From Thermogemmata fonticola (GTDB taxonomy: Bacteria > Planctomycetota > Planctomycetia > Gemmatales > Gemmataceae): a stretch of DNA of 55,205 nt. The notes beneath the pieces were generated by a model, which was not told where the DNA came from, made no database searches, and worked only from the letters and a program-made list of their open reading frames with translations. Positions 20,300 through 28,210 of this stretch are shown here, piece after piece; the stretch's first letter is position 1; each line of letters starts with the position of its first letter. The stretch is taken from contig NZ_JACEFB010000021.1 in the NCBI RefSeq assembly GCF_013694095.1, positions 1-55,205 of the forward strand, in the 5' to 3' direction. Made by a program: the position numbers and the translations under genes.

Positions 20300-21118
20300 A
20301 TGCTTGCGGAAGGTGAGCTGCGGAGTTTGCTGGAAGCGGTGCGTCAAGGATCGCTGAGCGTGGAGGCGGCGATGCAGCGTTTGAGCCAGCCGGCAGTGGC
20401 GGAGCTGGGATACGCCACGTTGGACTTGCAGCGGGCGCAGCGCTGCGGCTTCCCGGAGGTGGTGTTCGCGGAAGGAAAAACCAAGGAATGGATCGAAGGG
20501 GCCGTTCGGCGCCTGCGGGAGGCGGGACAGGACTGCTTCGTGACACGGGTCAATGAGGAACAAGCCCGGCATCTGGCGGCCTGCTTTCCGGAGGCGGAGC
20601 AGGATCGTCTGGCGCGGACCTTCTGGTGGCCGGCTGCCGGGGAACGGCCCGCACCGCAGGGGCGCGTCTGCGTGGTCACTGCCGGGACGAGCGATTTGCC
20701 CGTGGCTCAGGAAGCGCTGGTCACCGCGCGGGTCATGGGAGCGGCGGTGGAGATGATCGTGGATGTGGGGGTAGCCGGAGTGCACCGGATTCTGCGGCAG
20801 CGGGACCGGCTGGCTCAGGCCGATGCCGTGGTCGTGGTCGCCGGAATGGATGGCGCTCTGCCCAGCGTTGTCGGCGGTTTGGTCTCCTGCCCGGTGATTG
20901 CCTGCCCGACCAGTGTCGGCTATGGGGCCTCCTTCGGGGGGCTGGCGGCGCTTCTGACCATGCTCAACAGTTGTGCCGCCGGCGTAGCCGTTGTCAACAT
21001 CGACGCGGGTTTCAAAGCCGGGGACATTGCCGCGCGCATCGCACGCCGGGCCGCTGGAGCTGCTCCGGTTCCCGCCCCCCGTTCTACCCCTACCGATCCG
21101 GCATGCTCCTCCCCCTAA
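20300..21118 (+). CDS. larB: Nickel-pincer cofactor biosynthesis protein LarB
   Basis: LarB carboxylates and hydrolyses nicotinic acid adenine dinucleotide, the first step towards the nickel-pincer nucleotide cofactor of lactate racemase-type enzymes. The 272-residue product shows the PurE-like core TAGTSDLPVAQEALVTARVM, VVVAGMDGALPSVVGGLVSC and PTSVGYGASFGGLAALLTML, then NSCAAGVAVVNIDAGFKAGD, all close to the LarB signature. The N-terminal part (GYATLDLQRAQRCGFPEVVF) is the usual LarB pre-domain. The ATG at 20300 has GGAGG six to seven bases upstream; an ATG at 20240 is possible. No larA, larC or larE gene lies next to it in this window, so cofactor synthesis must be completed from elsewhere. 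Confidence 0.92.
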   Translation: MLAEGELRSLLEAVRQGSLSVEAAMQRLSQPAVAELGYATLDLQRAQRCGFPEVVFAEGKTKEWIEGAVRRLREAGQDCFVTRVNEEQARHLAACFPEAEQDRLARTFWWPAAGERPAPQGRVCVVTAGTSDLPVAQEALVTARVMGAAVEMIVDVGVAGVHRILRQRDRLAQADAVVVVAGMDGALPSVVGGLVSCPVIACPTSVGYGASFGGLAALLTMLNSCAAGVAVVNIDAGFKAGDIAARIARRAAGAAPVPAPRSTPTDPACSSP

Positions 21119-21258
21119 CTTCCCCGGTATTTCGCCGTCTCATCTGGTGGGAAGAAGGTGCCTTTTGATTACCCACCTTCCCCCTTCTTTGCACTCATTC
21201 CCCCCTCTTTGCACTCCGCGGGGATGGAAAAAGCATGGTCCATGCAGTTTGCGGCGAC

Positions 21259-21873
21259 TCACTGGGGCAAGCCAGGCGGCGGTGTGGGAGGCAGGACAGG
21301 CATGTTGCCCATCGCACCGGGCGGCGGAGGCGGCAGGGGACCGGGGTCGTGCAAGCCGAGCGGAGCCGGTGACAACGGGGTGGCCGGCGCCCAGTTGCTC
21401 TTCCCCGGAGCCGACGTCCCGGCAGCCGGCGGACCACCCACGGGAGCGGACAAATCCTGCGGCGGCGGGAATTGCGGCGCGGAACCGTTGGCGGGCATCA
21501 CCGTGCTGCCCCCGGAAGCGGTCCCCGCGGGAGGTGGGACCCGGCGCGTTGCCGAAGCCGGACTGGCGGGTACCATGCCGCTACTCATACGGGAATCCGA
21601 GCTGCGGGGTGTTGAGGGCGGTGGGGTCGAAGCCGCAGCCGGACCCGGCGGCAGCGTCGGCGTCCCCGGCAAGCCGACTGGGGGGTGCGACGTGGAGGAG
21701 AGTATGCGGTTGGGTCCACGGGAGCGGCACGCCTCGCACTCCGACGTGCGACACCCCGTGGTCATGAGCAAAAACAAACTGCCGAAACATGCGACGGTGC
21801 CGAGCCACCGCGGCGGATTTCTCGGAGTAGAGTCGGGCCATCCCTGGCCCCTGACGCGCCATCCTTGGCCCAT
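21259..21873 (-). CDS. Pro/Gly-rich lipoprotein of unknown function
   Basis: This 204-residue protein begins with a basic segment and a short hydrophobic stretch ending in a lipobox-like LFLLMTTGC (Cys about residue 41). It continues as a Pro/Ala/Ser/Gly-rich disordered tail with PPP runs. The signal suggests outer- or inner-membrane anchoring. No family is recognised. The ATG at 21873 has a G-rich stretch upstream but not at ideal spacing; the N-terminus also carries the internal duplication GQGWRV / GQGWPD. The next gene on the same strand (22065-22367) is also a small Pro-rich lipoprotein, so these may form a unit with a 191-base gap. Confidence 0.6.
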   Translation of the reverse strand: MGQGWRVRGQGWPDSTPRNPPRWLGTVACFGSLFLLMTTGCRTSECEACRSRGPNRILSSTSHPPVGLPGTPTLPPGPAAASTPPPSTPRSSDSRMSSGMVPASPASATRRVPPPAGTASGGSTVMPANGSAPQFPPPQDLSAPVGGPPAAGTSAPGKSNWAPATPLSPAPLGLHDPGPLPPPPPGAMGNMPVLPPTPPPGLPQ

Positions 21874-22064
21874 GATGGATGTTCCCCCCTGTTTTAGGTG
21901 TGAGGCCGGAGTCCGAAGCGAGCCATCCGTGCCGCCCTCGACTCCGGCGTCTGGGGGGCATAGCAGCGGTGTGCCGCCGGTGCAAGAGGAACCAGCCTTT
22001 GGAGGCGTGCGCCGGGGCTGGCAAAACCTGCCGGGGAAGCACCGGCTCTAAGAGCAAGAGGCGC

Positions 22065-22367
22065 TCACTGCTTCGGAGCCGGAGCAGGCGCCGGCACAGG
22101 AACGGGAGCAGGAGGGGGCGCCGGAGCAGCGCCGCCCCCTTGACGAGGCCCGCCGCCCGCGATGTCTTCCGCCGTGGCCATGCTGGCCAGCTCACGAGGC
22201 AGCGGATGAGCCGGGTCCGGAGCAAAATACTGGGGATAATGCTGCAAATAGCGCCCGCTGGGGAGAGTCATGCCGCCGTACCACGTCTGGCACCCCGTCG
22301 CCACCACCAGAGCGCCGACCGCACCCCCCAATCCCCGGAGCCACTGCCCGACCTTCGCTCTGCTCAT
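22065..22367 (-). CDS. Small Pro-rich lipoprotein
   Basis: This 100-residue protein has the start MSRAKVGQWLRGLGG and a lipobox ALVVATGC (Cys about residue 26). It is followed by a planctomycete-type motif with YGGMTLPSGRYLQHYPQYFA and a Pro/Ala tail. GGGAGG just before the ATG at 22367 supports this start over one 39 bases upstream. It is a candidate cell-envelope protein; the function is not known. It is co-directional with the Pro-rich lipoprotein downstream at 21259-21873. Confidence 0.65.
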   Translation of the reverse strand: MSRAKVGQWLRGLGGAVGALVVATGCQTWYGGMTLPSGRYLQHYPQYFAPDPAHPLPRELASMATAEDIAGGGPRQGGGAAPAPPPAPVPVPAPAPAPKQ

Positions 22368-22806
22368 GCCCACCTCCCGGCCGCAACCGCCAAAGCGGCT
22401 TGGCACTGCCTGCTCTCCTCAGGTCCATACCACTCGCGCCTGTGGTATCGACTCCGCCGCCTGAAAAACTTGAAAGGATTTTGCCAGAAATATGGCCCTT
22501 CCTGACGAGAAGCTGGGGGATCAAGGTAGGAACATGGGGAGGCAGCCGGTCCGTCTCAATCCCTTCCCTTTGTCCAGTCTGCCAACTTGTTCAGGACAGA
22601 GGACGAAACGATGGACAGGATGGGAAAGCCGCGCTCCCGGGGAAAAATGCGGGGAAACGGCAAAAATGCAAGTGGGAGACGGTGAAAGCGGATGGGAAAC
22701 GGATGTCCCCTGTTGACCGGCCTGCCGCGGCTTTCTAGCATGGCAACCGCATGGAGTGTATCGCCGCGGAAAGCGGAGAGGAAGCTGGAGGAGGCGAGGA
22801 TCAGCA
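22368..22806. other. Intergenic region, no gene recognised
   Basis: This is 439 bases between divergent genes. The local open frames on both strands lack any recognisable motif or a convincing ribosome-binding site. An AT-richer patch around 22464-22492 could hold the promoter for the small lipoprotein gene. Confidence 0.4.
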
Positions 22807-23628
22807 ATGGGAGCGCTGCGGCCACAGGAGCGATCGGCGTTGGAGCTGCATTGGGGGGGAAGCCAGCCGCTGCCCCGGCGGTGGGTGGCCGTACCGGGCA
22901 CTTGCTCGACACCCGCCGCCCGGCGGTCCCGCCCTGACAGCGCCCGCGCCGGTTCAGCCTGGGACTTTTCCGCAGCAATGACCCGCTTGTGCGCCGACAT
23001 CGTCGCCCGCTGTCCGGAGCTGTCCCATATACGCATGGACCAGGTGCTGGTCACCTTCACTCCCAGCCGCAGCCGCAGCCGCTATGGCCTGCAAGCCCGT
23101 GTCACACCCTTGCGCTTCCGCCACGGGGCGCTCACCCGCCGCCAGGGTACCTGCGAATACCAGGTCCAGCGCTTCTTCGTCGAGGGCCGGGAAATCCTCT
23201 ACCTGATTACCTTCTGCCTGCCCCGCTTTCTGGATCAGACGTTCGCCGAAAAGCTCACAACTGTCTTTCACGAGCTGTATCACATCAACCCGGCCTTCAA
23301 TGGGGACCTGCGCCGCCATGCCGGGCGCTACTGCCTGCATACCCACTCCAAGGCTTCCTATGATGCCCACATGCACCGCCTGGCCCAGGAATATCTGCGC
23401 GGGCATCGGCAGCCCCAGGTGTACGAGTTTCTGCGCTACGACGCCCGGAAGTTGGCGGAACGGCACGGCGGAATTGTAGCGGCCATCGTCCCCCGGCCCA
23501 AAATCCTACCCATCGGCTGGACCACGTTGCGCACCGCCGCCCGCAACCGTCGACTGCTCACCCCGGATCACGCCCCTCCCGCCGATGCGGAGGCTCGCCT
23601 CTCGCCAGAGATCGACGCCGCTTCCTGA
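22807..23628 (+). CDS. Putative HExxH-like zinc metallopeptidase
   Basis: This 273-residue protein has the metal-binding motif FHELYH (HExxH) in VFHELYHINPAFNGDLRR, followed by HAGRYCLHTHSKASYDAHMH, where a third ligand may lie. The middle contains a beta-rich block (QVLVTFTPSRSRSRYGLQAR). A similar protein type occurs widely in planctomycetes and in some phages as 'putative metallopeptidase'; the substrate is unknown. The start is uncertain: ATG at 22807 follows a purine-rich GGAGGCGAGG; ATG at 22978 would cut off an Arg-rich leader but keep the whole catalytic part. It converges on the AAA+ gene, 84 bases apart. Confidence 0.65.
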   Translation: MGALRPQERSALELHWGGSQPLPRRWVAVPGTCSTPAARRSRPDSARAGSAWDFSAAMTRLCADIVARCPELSHIRMDQVLVTFTPSRSRSRYGLQARVTPLRFRHGALTRRQGTCEYQVQRFFVEGREILYLITFCLPRFLDQTFAEKLTTVFHELYHINPAFNGDLRRHAGRYCLHTHSKASYDAHMHRLAQEYLRGHRQPQVYEFLRYDARKLAERHGGIVAAIVPRPKILPIGWTTLRTAARNRRLLTPDHAPPADAEARLSPEIDAAS

Positions 23629-23712
23629 GCAGCGCGGCCCCTCGCAAGCTCCGCCCCGGCTTGAACCGCCAGCGGAACAAGACAGTAAAAGCGCTCCAGG
23701 TCAAGCCGACAT

Positions 23713-24792
23713 TCAGTGGAGGCCGAGATATTGCGGTATCTTGTCGCGGAGCAACTTCATCTCTTGCAGGGTTTCTCCCAGATACTGGAGCAGTTGCAGG
23801 TCCTCCCGGCAGACCACGCCGCCATGAAAGAGCCAGGCGCGGACGCGCAGGAGCTTGTAGAGCTTGACCACCTTGCGGTCGCTGACGAAGATGCCGTCCT
23901 CCTTGCTGATCGTGCGGATCAGGCGGTAGAACTCTCGCAGCACATCTTCCGGAAAATACTGGGTGCGGTCGTTGATGAGTTCGCCGCTGGGGAAGTCCTG
24001 GCGGGACTCGCTGAAGAGGTACATGAAGTAGCGGTGGGCCTTGAGGAAATCCGCCAAGGTGGCATGCCCTTGGCACCAGGGCTTTTGATTGAGCATCCTC
24101 CAGGCTTCGTTGCGCAGACCCTGGTCGATCAGCTCCACGAACCTCTCCGCCTCGCTATGGACGGAGCGGCTTTCCACCTTCAGGACGAAGCGGTCGCGCA
24201 GGGCGGCCAGCTCCCCATGCTCCGGGATCTCGTTGGTGGCGGCGAAGAGAATCCGCAGCGGAACCGGTTCCGGCCGGCCTTCCTGGTAAAACTTCCGTTC
24301 GTTGAGAATGGTGAGCAAGATGTTCAAAATGGCGGAGTTTGACTTGAAAATCTCGTCGAGGAAGGCGATGCGCGCCGTCGGCAGCTTCCCCTCTTTGCGG
24401 CGGACATAGCGCCCTTCGCGCAGCTCCTGGATGTCGATGGCCCCGAGGATTTCGCTCGGTTCCGTAAAGCGCGTCAGCATGTACTCGAAGTACTCCCCGT
24501 CGGGGACACCCAGCGCTTCCTTGAATTTGATGACCAGGTCGGACTTGGCGGTGCCGGGCGGGCCGACCAAGAGCAGCGGTTCCTGGGCGATCGCCGCCAC
24601 GCACATCAGATCGATGATCTCCTGTTTTTGGACGAAAAAACGACCCAGGGACTGGCGGAAAAGATGGAGCCGCTGGCGGAGGTCTTCCGCTTGCTCCTGC
24701 AACTCCTCGTAGCTCCACTGCTCCTCGTCCTCTTGGAGGGCAACGGCTGGGGGCGGCTGGTCGGTCCAATTCGGCGGGGCAGGTCGGTTCAT
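23713..24792 (-). CDS. MoxR/RavA-type AAA+ ATPase
   Basis: This is a 359-residue ATPase of the MoxR branch (RavA-like). Walker A is LLVGPPGTAKSDL; the sensor region carries FTEPSEILGAIDIQELR; Walker B is IAFLDEIFKSNSAILNILLT; then come NERKFYQEG and FAATNEIPEHGELAALRDRF, the sensor-1/arginine-finger region of the family. MoxR proteins act as chaperones for assembly of metal-binding or VWA-domain partners; no VWA partner is encoded next to it in this window. The ATG at 24792 has an AGGA about nine bases upstream. A Glu/Gln-rich N-terminal segment of about 45 residues precedes the ATPase core. The C-terminal 100 residues are helical and probably form the family lid domain. Confidence 0.9.
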   Translation of the reverse strand: MNRPAPPNWTDQPPPAVALQEDEEQWSYEELQEQAEDLRQRLHLFRQSLGRFFVQKQEIIDLMCVAAIAQEPLLLVGPPGTAKSDLVIKFKEALGVPDGEYFEYMLTRFTEPSEILGAIDIQELREGRYVRRKEGKLPTARIAFLDEIFKSNSAILNILLTILNERKFYQEGRPEPVPLRILFAATNEIPEHGELAALRDRFVLKVESRSVHSEAERFVELIDQGLRNEAWRMLNQKPWCQGHATLADFLKAHRYFMYLFSESRQDFPSGELINDRTQYFPEDVLREFYRLIRTISKEDGIFVSDRKVVKLYKLLRVRAWLFHGGVVCREDLQLLQYLGETLQEMKLLRDKIPQYLGLH

Positions 24793-24956
24793 GTTTTGGG
24801 TCCTAGGAGGCTCGTCTGGTTTCTCCCTAGGCTGGCCAAGGGGCGGCGTGGCTGCCGTCCCCGCCAGCTCAACACTCGGTGTGATTGTAAAGGACCCAGG
24901 GGCGGCGATACAAGCACAGCAGGCCGGGACCGCACCAGGGCCGCAAAAACGCCGGG

Positions 24957-25009
24957 AGAAATCAGTCCCCCATGCTGCAGGAGACAGGAGAAATCAGTCC
25001 CCCATGCTG
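24957..25009. repeat. 32-33-bp direct duplication at the 3' end of hom
   Basis: GAGAAATCAGTCCCCCATGC occurs twice in a row, at about 24957 and 24989. The second copy contains the stop codon and last codons of the homoserine dehydrogenase gene; the first lies just beyond the stop. Confidence 0.8.
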
Positions 25010-26319
25010 TAATAGACGGCGGGGGTGGCGACGGTGGGCAGGCGATTGATCTGCTCGACGGCGGCGAGGAAATGGCCGGTCGTGGCGTAATGGGTGACAA
25101 TGACCAAGGGGACCGGTTCGCCATCGCCTTCCGGGGCTTCGTGCTGGACCACGCTGGAGATGCTGATGGTGTGCTGGGCGAGGATGCGGGCGATGTCGGC
25201 GAGGACGCCGGGTTTGTCGGCGACGAGCAGGCGGAGGTAGAAGCGGCTCTGGACCTGTTCCGGCGGGTCGAGGACGAAGCCGCGATCAGCGCGGGACCAA
25301 AGTCGGGCGGCGGCGAAGGTACGTTGGGCACGGCCCACCGCCAGGTCGATGAGGTCGGCCAGCACGGAGCTGGTCGTCGGACCGCGGCCGGCGCCGGGGC
25401 CTTGATAGAGCGTCTCGCCCACAATATCGCCATAGACGGCAATGGCGTTGTAAGCCCCACGAACCTGGGCCAAAAGATCGGTATGCCGCAACAGGACCGG
25501 GGCGACATGCAAGGCCACGCCTCGCGGCCCGTCCGGATGCTGGGGGTCGCTGCGGGTCCAGGCTTCGGCCAGCAGTTTGATCGTGTAACCAAGTTCCTGG
25601 GCGAAGCGGATGTCCATCGGGTGGAGCTGATCGATTCCCTGACGGGTGATGTCCTGAGGCCGGGCGATGACACCGAAGGCAATCTGGGCCAAGATGGCCA
25701 ATTTGTGGGCGGCGTCGGAGCCGTCGACATCGAGGCTGGGGTCGGCCTCGGCGTAGCCGTGCGCTTGGGCTTCCTCCAGGGCCTGAGCGTAGGGCAAGCC
25801 GCGCTCCGCCATCGCCGTGAGAATATAATTGCTCGTTCCGTTGAGGATGCCCTGGATGGCGGTGATCTGATTGGCGGCCAGGCTTTCGCCCAGGGCGCGG
25901 ATGATCGGGACTCCCCCGGCGACCGCCGCCTCGAAGCAGACGGTCCGCTCGGCGCGCCGGGCGGCTTCAAAAATGTCCGGCCCCGCCTCCGCCAGCAGGG
26001 CTTTGTTGGCTGTCACCACATGTTTGCCGGCCGCTAGTGAGGAGAGCACCACTTCGCGCGCCGCTGTCGTCCCGCCGATCAGTTCCACCACCACCTGCAC
26101 CGCCGCATCCTGGAGCACCGGGGCGAGGCTATCCGTGAGCAACTCGCGGGGAACGAACGGCTCGCGGGGCTTGTGCCGGTCGCGCACGACGATGTGGCGC
26201 AATTGCAAGGGCCGGCCCGCGCGTTGCGCCAGGCGATCCCGGTGCCGCAGCAGAGCTTCCACCACCCCGCCGCCCACCGTCCCGCATCCCACCACGGCAA
26301 TTCCCAAGGCGTCGCTCAT
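24994..26319 (-). CDS. hom: Homoserine dehydrogenase
   Basis: This enzyme reduces aspartate semialdehyde to homoserine with NAD(P)H in threonine/methionine biosynthesis. The 441-residue length is standard. The N-terminal Rossmann segment is VVGCGTVGGGVVEAL, with ELIGGTTAAREVVLSSLAAG and TANKALLAE following, then the catalytic domain with GVPIIRALGESLAANQITAI, GILNGTSNYILTAM and AEADPSLDVDGSDAAHKLAI, and a C-terminal ACT-type domain with FYLRLLVADKPGVLADIARI that in the family senses threonine. The ATG at 26319 has a G-rich site about 11 bases upstream. The gene has no neighbouring pathway partner. Its 3' end is duplicated as a short tandem repeat just downstream. Confidence 0.95.
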   Translation of the reverse strand: MSDALGIAVVGCGTVGGGVVEALLRHRDRLAQRAGRPLQLRHIVVRDRHKPREPFVPRELLTDSLAPVLQDAAVQVVVELIGGTTAAREVVLSSLAAGKHVVTANKALLAEAGPDIFEAARRAERTVCFEAAVAGGVPIIRALGESLAANQITAIQGILNGTSNYILTAMAERGLPYAQALEEAQAHGYAEADPSLDVDGSDAAHKLAILAQIAFGVIARPQDITRQGIDQLHPMDIRFAQELGYTIKLLAEAWTRSDPQHPDGPRGVALHVAPVLLRHTDLLAQVRGAYNAIAVYGDIVGETLYQGPGAGRGPTTSSVLADLIDLAVGRAQRTFAAARLWSRADRGFVLDPPEQVQSRFYLRLLVADKPGVLADIARILAQHTISISSVVQHEAPEGDGEPVPLVIVTHYATTGHFLAAVEQINRLPTVATPAVYYSMGD

Positions 26320-26765
26320 GATGCAGTACTCCCCCCAATGCGGATTGTAGCATTTATTATCATGCCCCTGCCGACAGCCCGGCCACAGAACCCCGGCGGA
26401 GCGGGAACTTCACCTGGCCCGGCCCCCCTGCCCTCTTCACCACCGGCGCCGTGGCATGTCTCCGCGCCATCCTCCGCCCCTTGGCCTCCGCCTTCCGAGA
26501 AAACCCGCCATCCCAACAGCGGCTGTCCCGCTAACAGCGTGGCGGCCCCCGCCCGCCGATGCCAGCGGAATGCGACCGAAAACGAAATAGAGTCCGGTTC
26601 CACCACCGGCCGGCGGAAAAGCAGCCAGGGAACACCAGAGCACCCATCCCGTTGCGGGAGTGGAATGCTAGCATAACTTCAGAGCACAGAACCAGACGGC
26701 ATCGCACTCCGGAGCGGGGGAAAGCTCCGAGCGGTCCAGGGTATTGGCCAGTCACGGGAGGGAAT
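26320..26765. other. Intergenic region between hom and the M42 peptidase gene
   Basis: This is 446 bases between divergent genes. It holds the ribosome-binding sites of both and probably their promoters, though I could not pick clear hexamers. Open frames here are Pro/Arg/Gly-rich with no recognisable motif. Confidence 0.4.
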
Positions 26766-27836
26766 ATGGAGCCGCAGGCGGAAGAGTTCTTCCACCGGTT
26801 ATTGCACACACCAAGTCCATCCGGTTTCGAGCAGCCGATCCAGCAAGTGGTGCGCGAGTATGCCCAGGGTTTCGCCGATGAAGTGCGGACGGATGTGCAC
26901 GGCAACGTCTATGCCATCCGGCGGGCGCAGGGGCGGTCGGCAGGGTCCGTGCGTGTGATGCTCGCCGGCCACTGTGACCAGATCGGCCTGATGGTGCAGC
27001 ATATCGACACGGAAGGTTTCCTCTACGTGCAGCCGATCGGCGGCTGGGACATGCAAATCCTTTTGGGGCAGTGCCTGACGGTCTGGACGCGGCAGGGACC
27101 GATCAGCGGCGTGGTCGCCCGGCGGGCCGTCCATCTGCTCAAACCGGAGGAGAAAAACAAAGTCCCGGACTTTCCCGACATCTGGCTGGACATCGGGGCG
27201 CGCAATCGGGCCGAGGCCGAGGAATGGGTCCGCATTGGCGATCCGGTGACGTTCGCCTTGGGCTGGCGGCCGCTGCGCAATGATCTGCTCGCCGGGCCGG
27301 GAATGGATGACAAAGTCGGCCTATGGGTCTGCCTGGAAGCCTTGCGGCTCCTGCGCGACCGACCTTTACACGTGGACCTCTACGCCGTCTCGACCGTGGC
27401 GGAAGAGATCGGCTTGCGCGGGGCGACCACCGCCGCCTACACCGTGCAACCCACCGTGGGGATCGCTGTCGATGTCTGCCATGCCACGGATACACCCGGC
27501 AACGATCGCAAAACCCAAGGGGAAATCCGCTGCGGCGGGGGACCCGTTGTCTTCCGCGGCCCGAACATCAACCCGCGGGTGTTCGACCGCTTGGAAGCGG
27601 CAGCTAGCCGCCTGGAGTTGGCCATTCAAGTCCGGGGCGTTCCCCGCGCCACGGGCACCGATGCCAACGCCATCCAGATCAGCCGTCACGGAGTCGCTTG
27701 CGGTCTCATCGGTATCCCCAACCGCTATATGCACAGCCCGGTGGAAGTGGTGCACCGGCAGGACCTGGTACAAGCAGCCCAACTCCTCGCCGAGTTCTGC
27801 GCCTCTCTCACCCCCGACCTGGACTGGACGCCGTGA
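26766..27836 (+). CDS. M42-family aminopeptidase (glutamyl aminopeptidase/endoglucanase-like)
   Basis: This 356-residue cobalt/zinc aminopeptidase forms, in the family, large tetrahedral cytosolic complexes that trim peptides. Candidate metal-binding and catalytic residues are visible in order: AGHCDQIGLMV (His69), GPGMDDKVG (Asp181/182), the catalytic pair in TVAEEIGLRGA (Glu213/214), GIAVDVCHATDT (Asp236) and RYMHSPVEVVH (His323). The PDZ-like middle insertion of the family spans roughly residues 75-165. The ATG at 26766 is supported by GGGAGGGA directly ahead; the frame continues upstream through Arg/Pro-rich sequence with no similarity. No partner gene is adjacent. Confidence 0.92.
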   Translation: MEPQAEEFFHRLLHTPSPSGFEQPIQQVVREYAQGFADEVRTDVHGNVYAIRRAQGRSAGSVRVMLAGHCDQIGLMVQHIDTEGFLYVQPIGGWDMQILLGQCLTVWTRQGPISGVVARRAVHLLKPEEKNKVPDFPDIWLDIGARNRAEAEEWVRIGDPVTFALGWRPLRNDLLAGPGMDDKVGLWVCLEALRLLRDRPLHVDLYAVSTVAEEIGLRGATTAAYTVQPTVGIAVDVCHATDTPGNDRKTQGEIRCGGGPVVFRGPNINPRVFDRLEAAASRLELAIQVRGVPRATGTDANAIQISRHGVACGLIGIPNRYMHSPVEVVHRQDLVQAAQLLAEFCASLTPDLDWTP

Positions 27837-28210
27837 ATGAGCCGTGCAAGCCCATGAACGACCCTGGCCAGCCTCCGGGGTGCAGAACCATCGGCTCAAG
27901 GGAGGCCACGCGCTCCACGGAAGCATTCATTCGATGGAGGCCATCGCCAAACCGGGAACGACTTCGCCTTCCTCGTACTCCTCGTGAAGGGAATCCGCTC
28001 CACGGCCGGCAAACCACGAGAGGCAGAACCCGGACAACGTGACGGAATGGCAACGGCAGAATGACCAGGAACCGTGACGAAATGGCAACGGCAGAATGAC
28101 CAGGAACCGTGACGAAATGGCAACGGCAGAATGACCAGGAACTGTAAAACCAGCTAAAGGTAAGTACCCCCATCTCCGGCAAAACGGAAGTCCGACGCAG
28201 GGCGATCGTT
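27837..28210. other. Intergenic region carrying the 35-bp repeat array
   Basis: This is 374 bases with no gene recognised. The main content is the 35-bp tandem array at 28037-28142 described separately. The next gene begins 69 bases after it. Confidence 0.5.
28037..28142. repeat. Tandem array, three copies of a 35-bp unit
   Basis: The unit begins AATGGCAACGGCAGAATGAC and continues CAGGAACCGTGACGA. Copies start at 28046, 28081 and 28116 and are nearly identical; only the first differs at one flanking base. The array ends about 70 bp upstream of the membrane-TPR gene at 28211. No spacer sequence separates the copies, so it is not a CRISPR. Confidence 0.85.

Noticed and set aside
28037-28142. 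CRISPR array
   Set aside because: Copies are directly adjacent with no unique spacers; no cas genes in the window.
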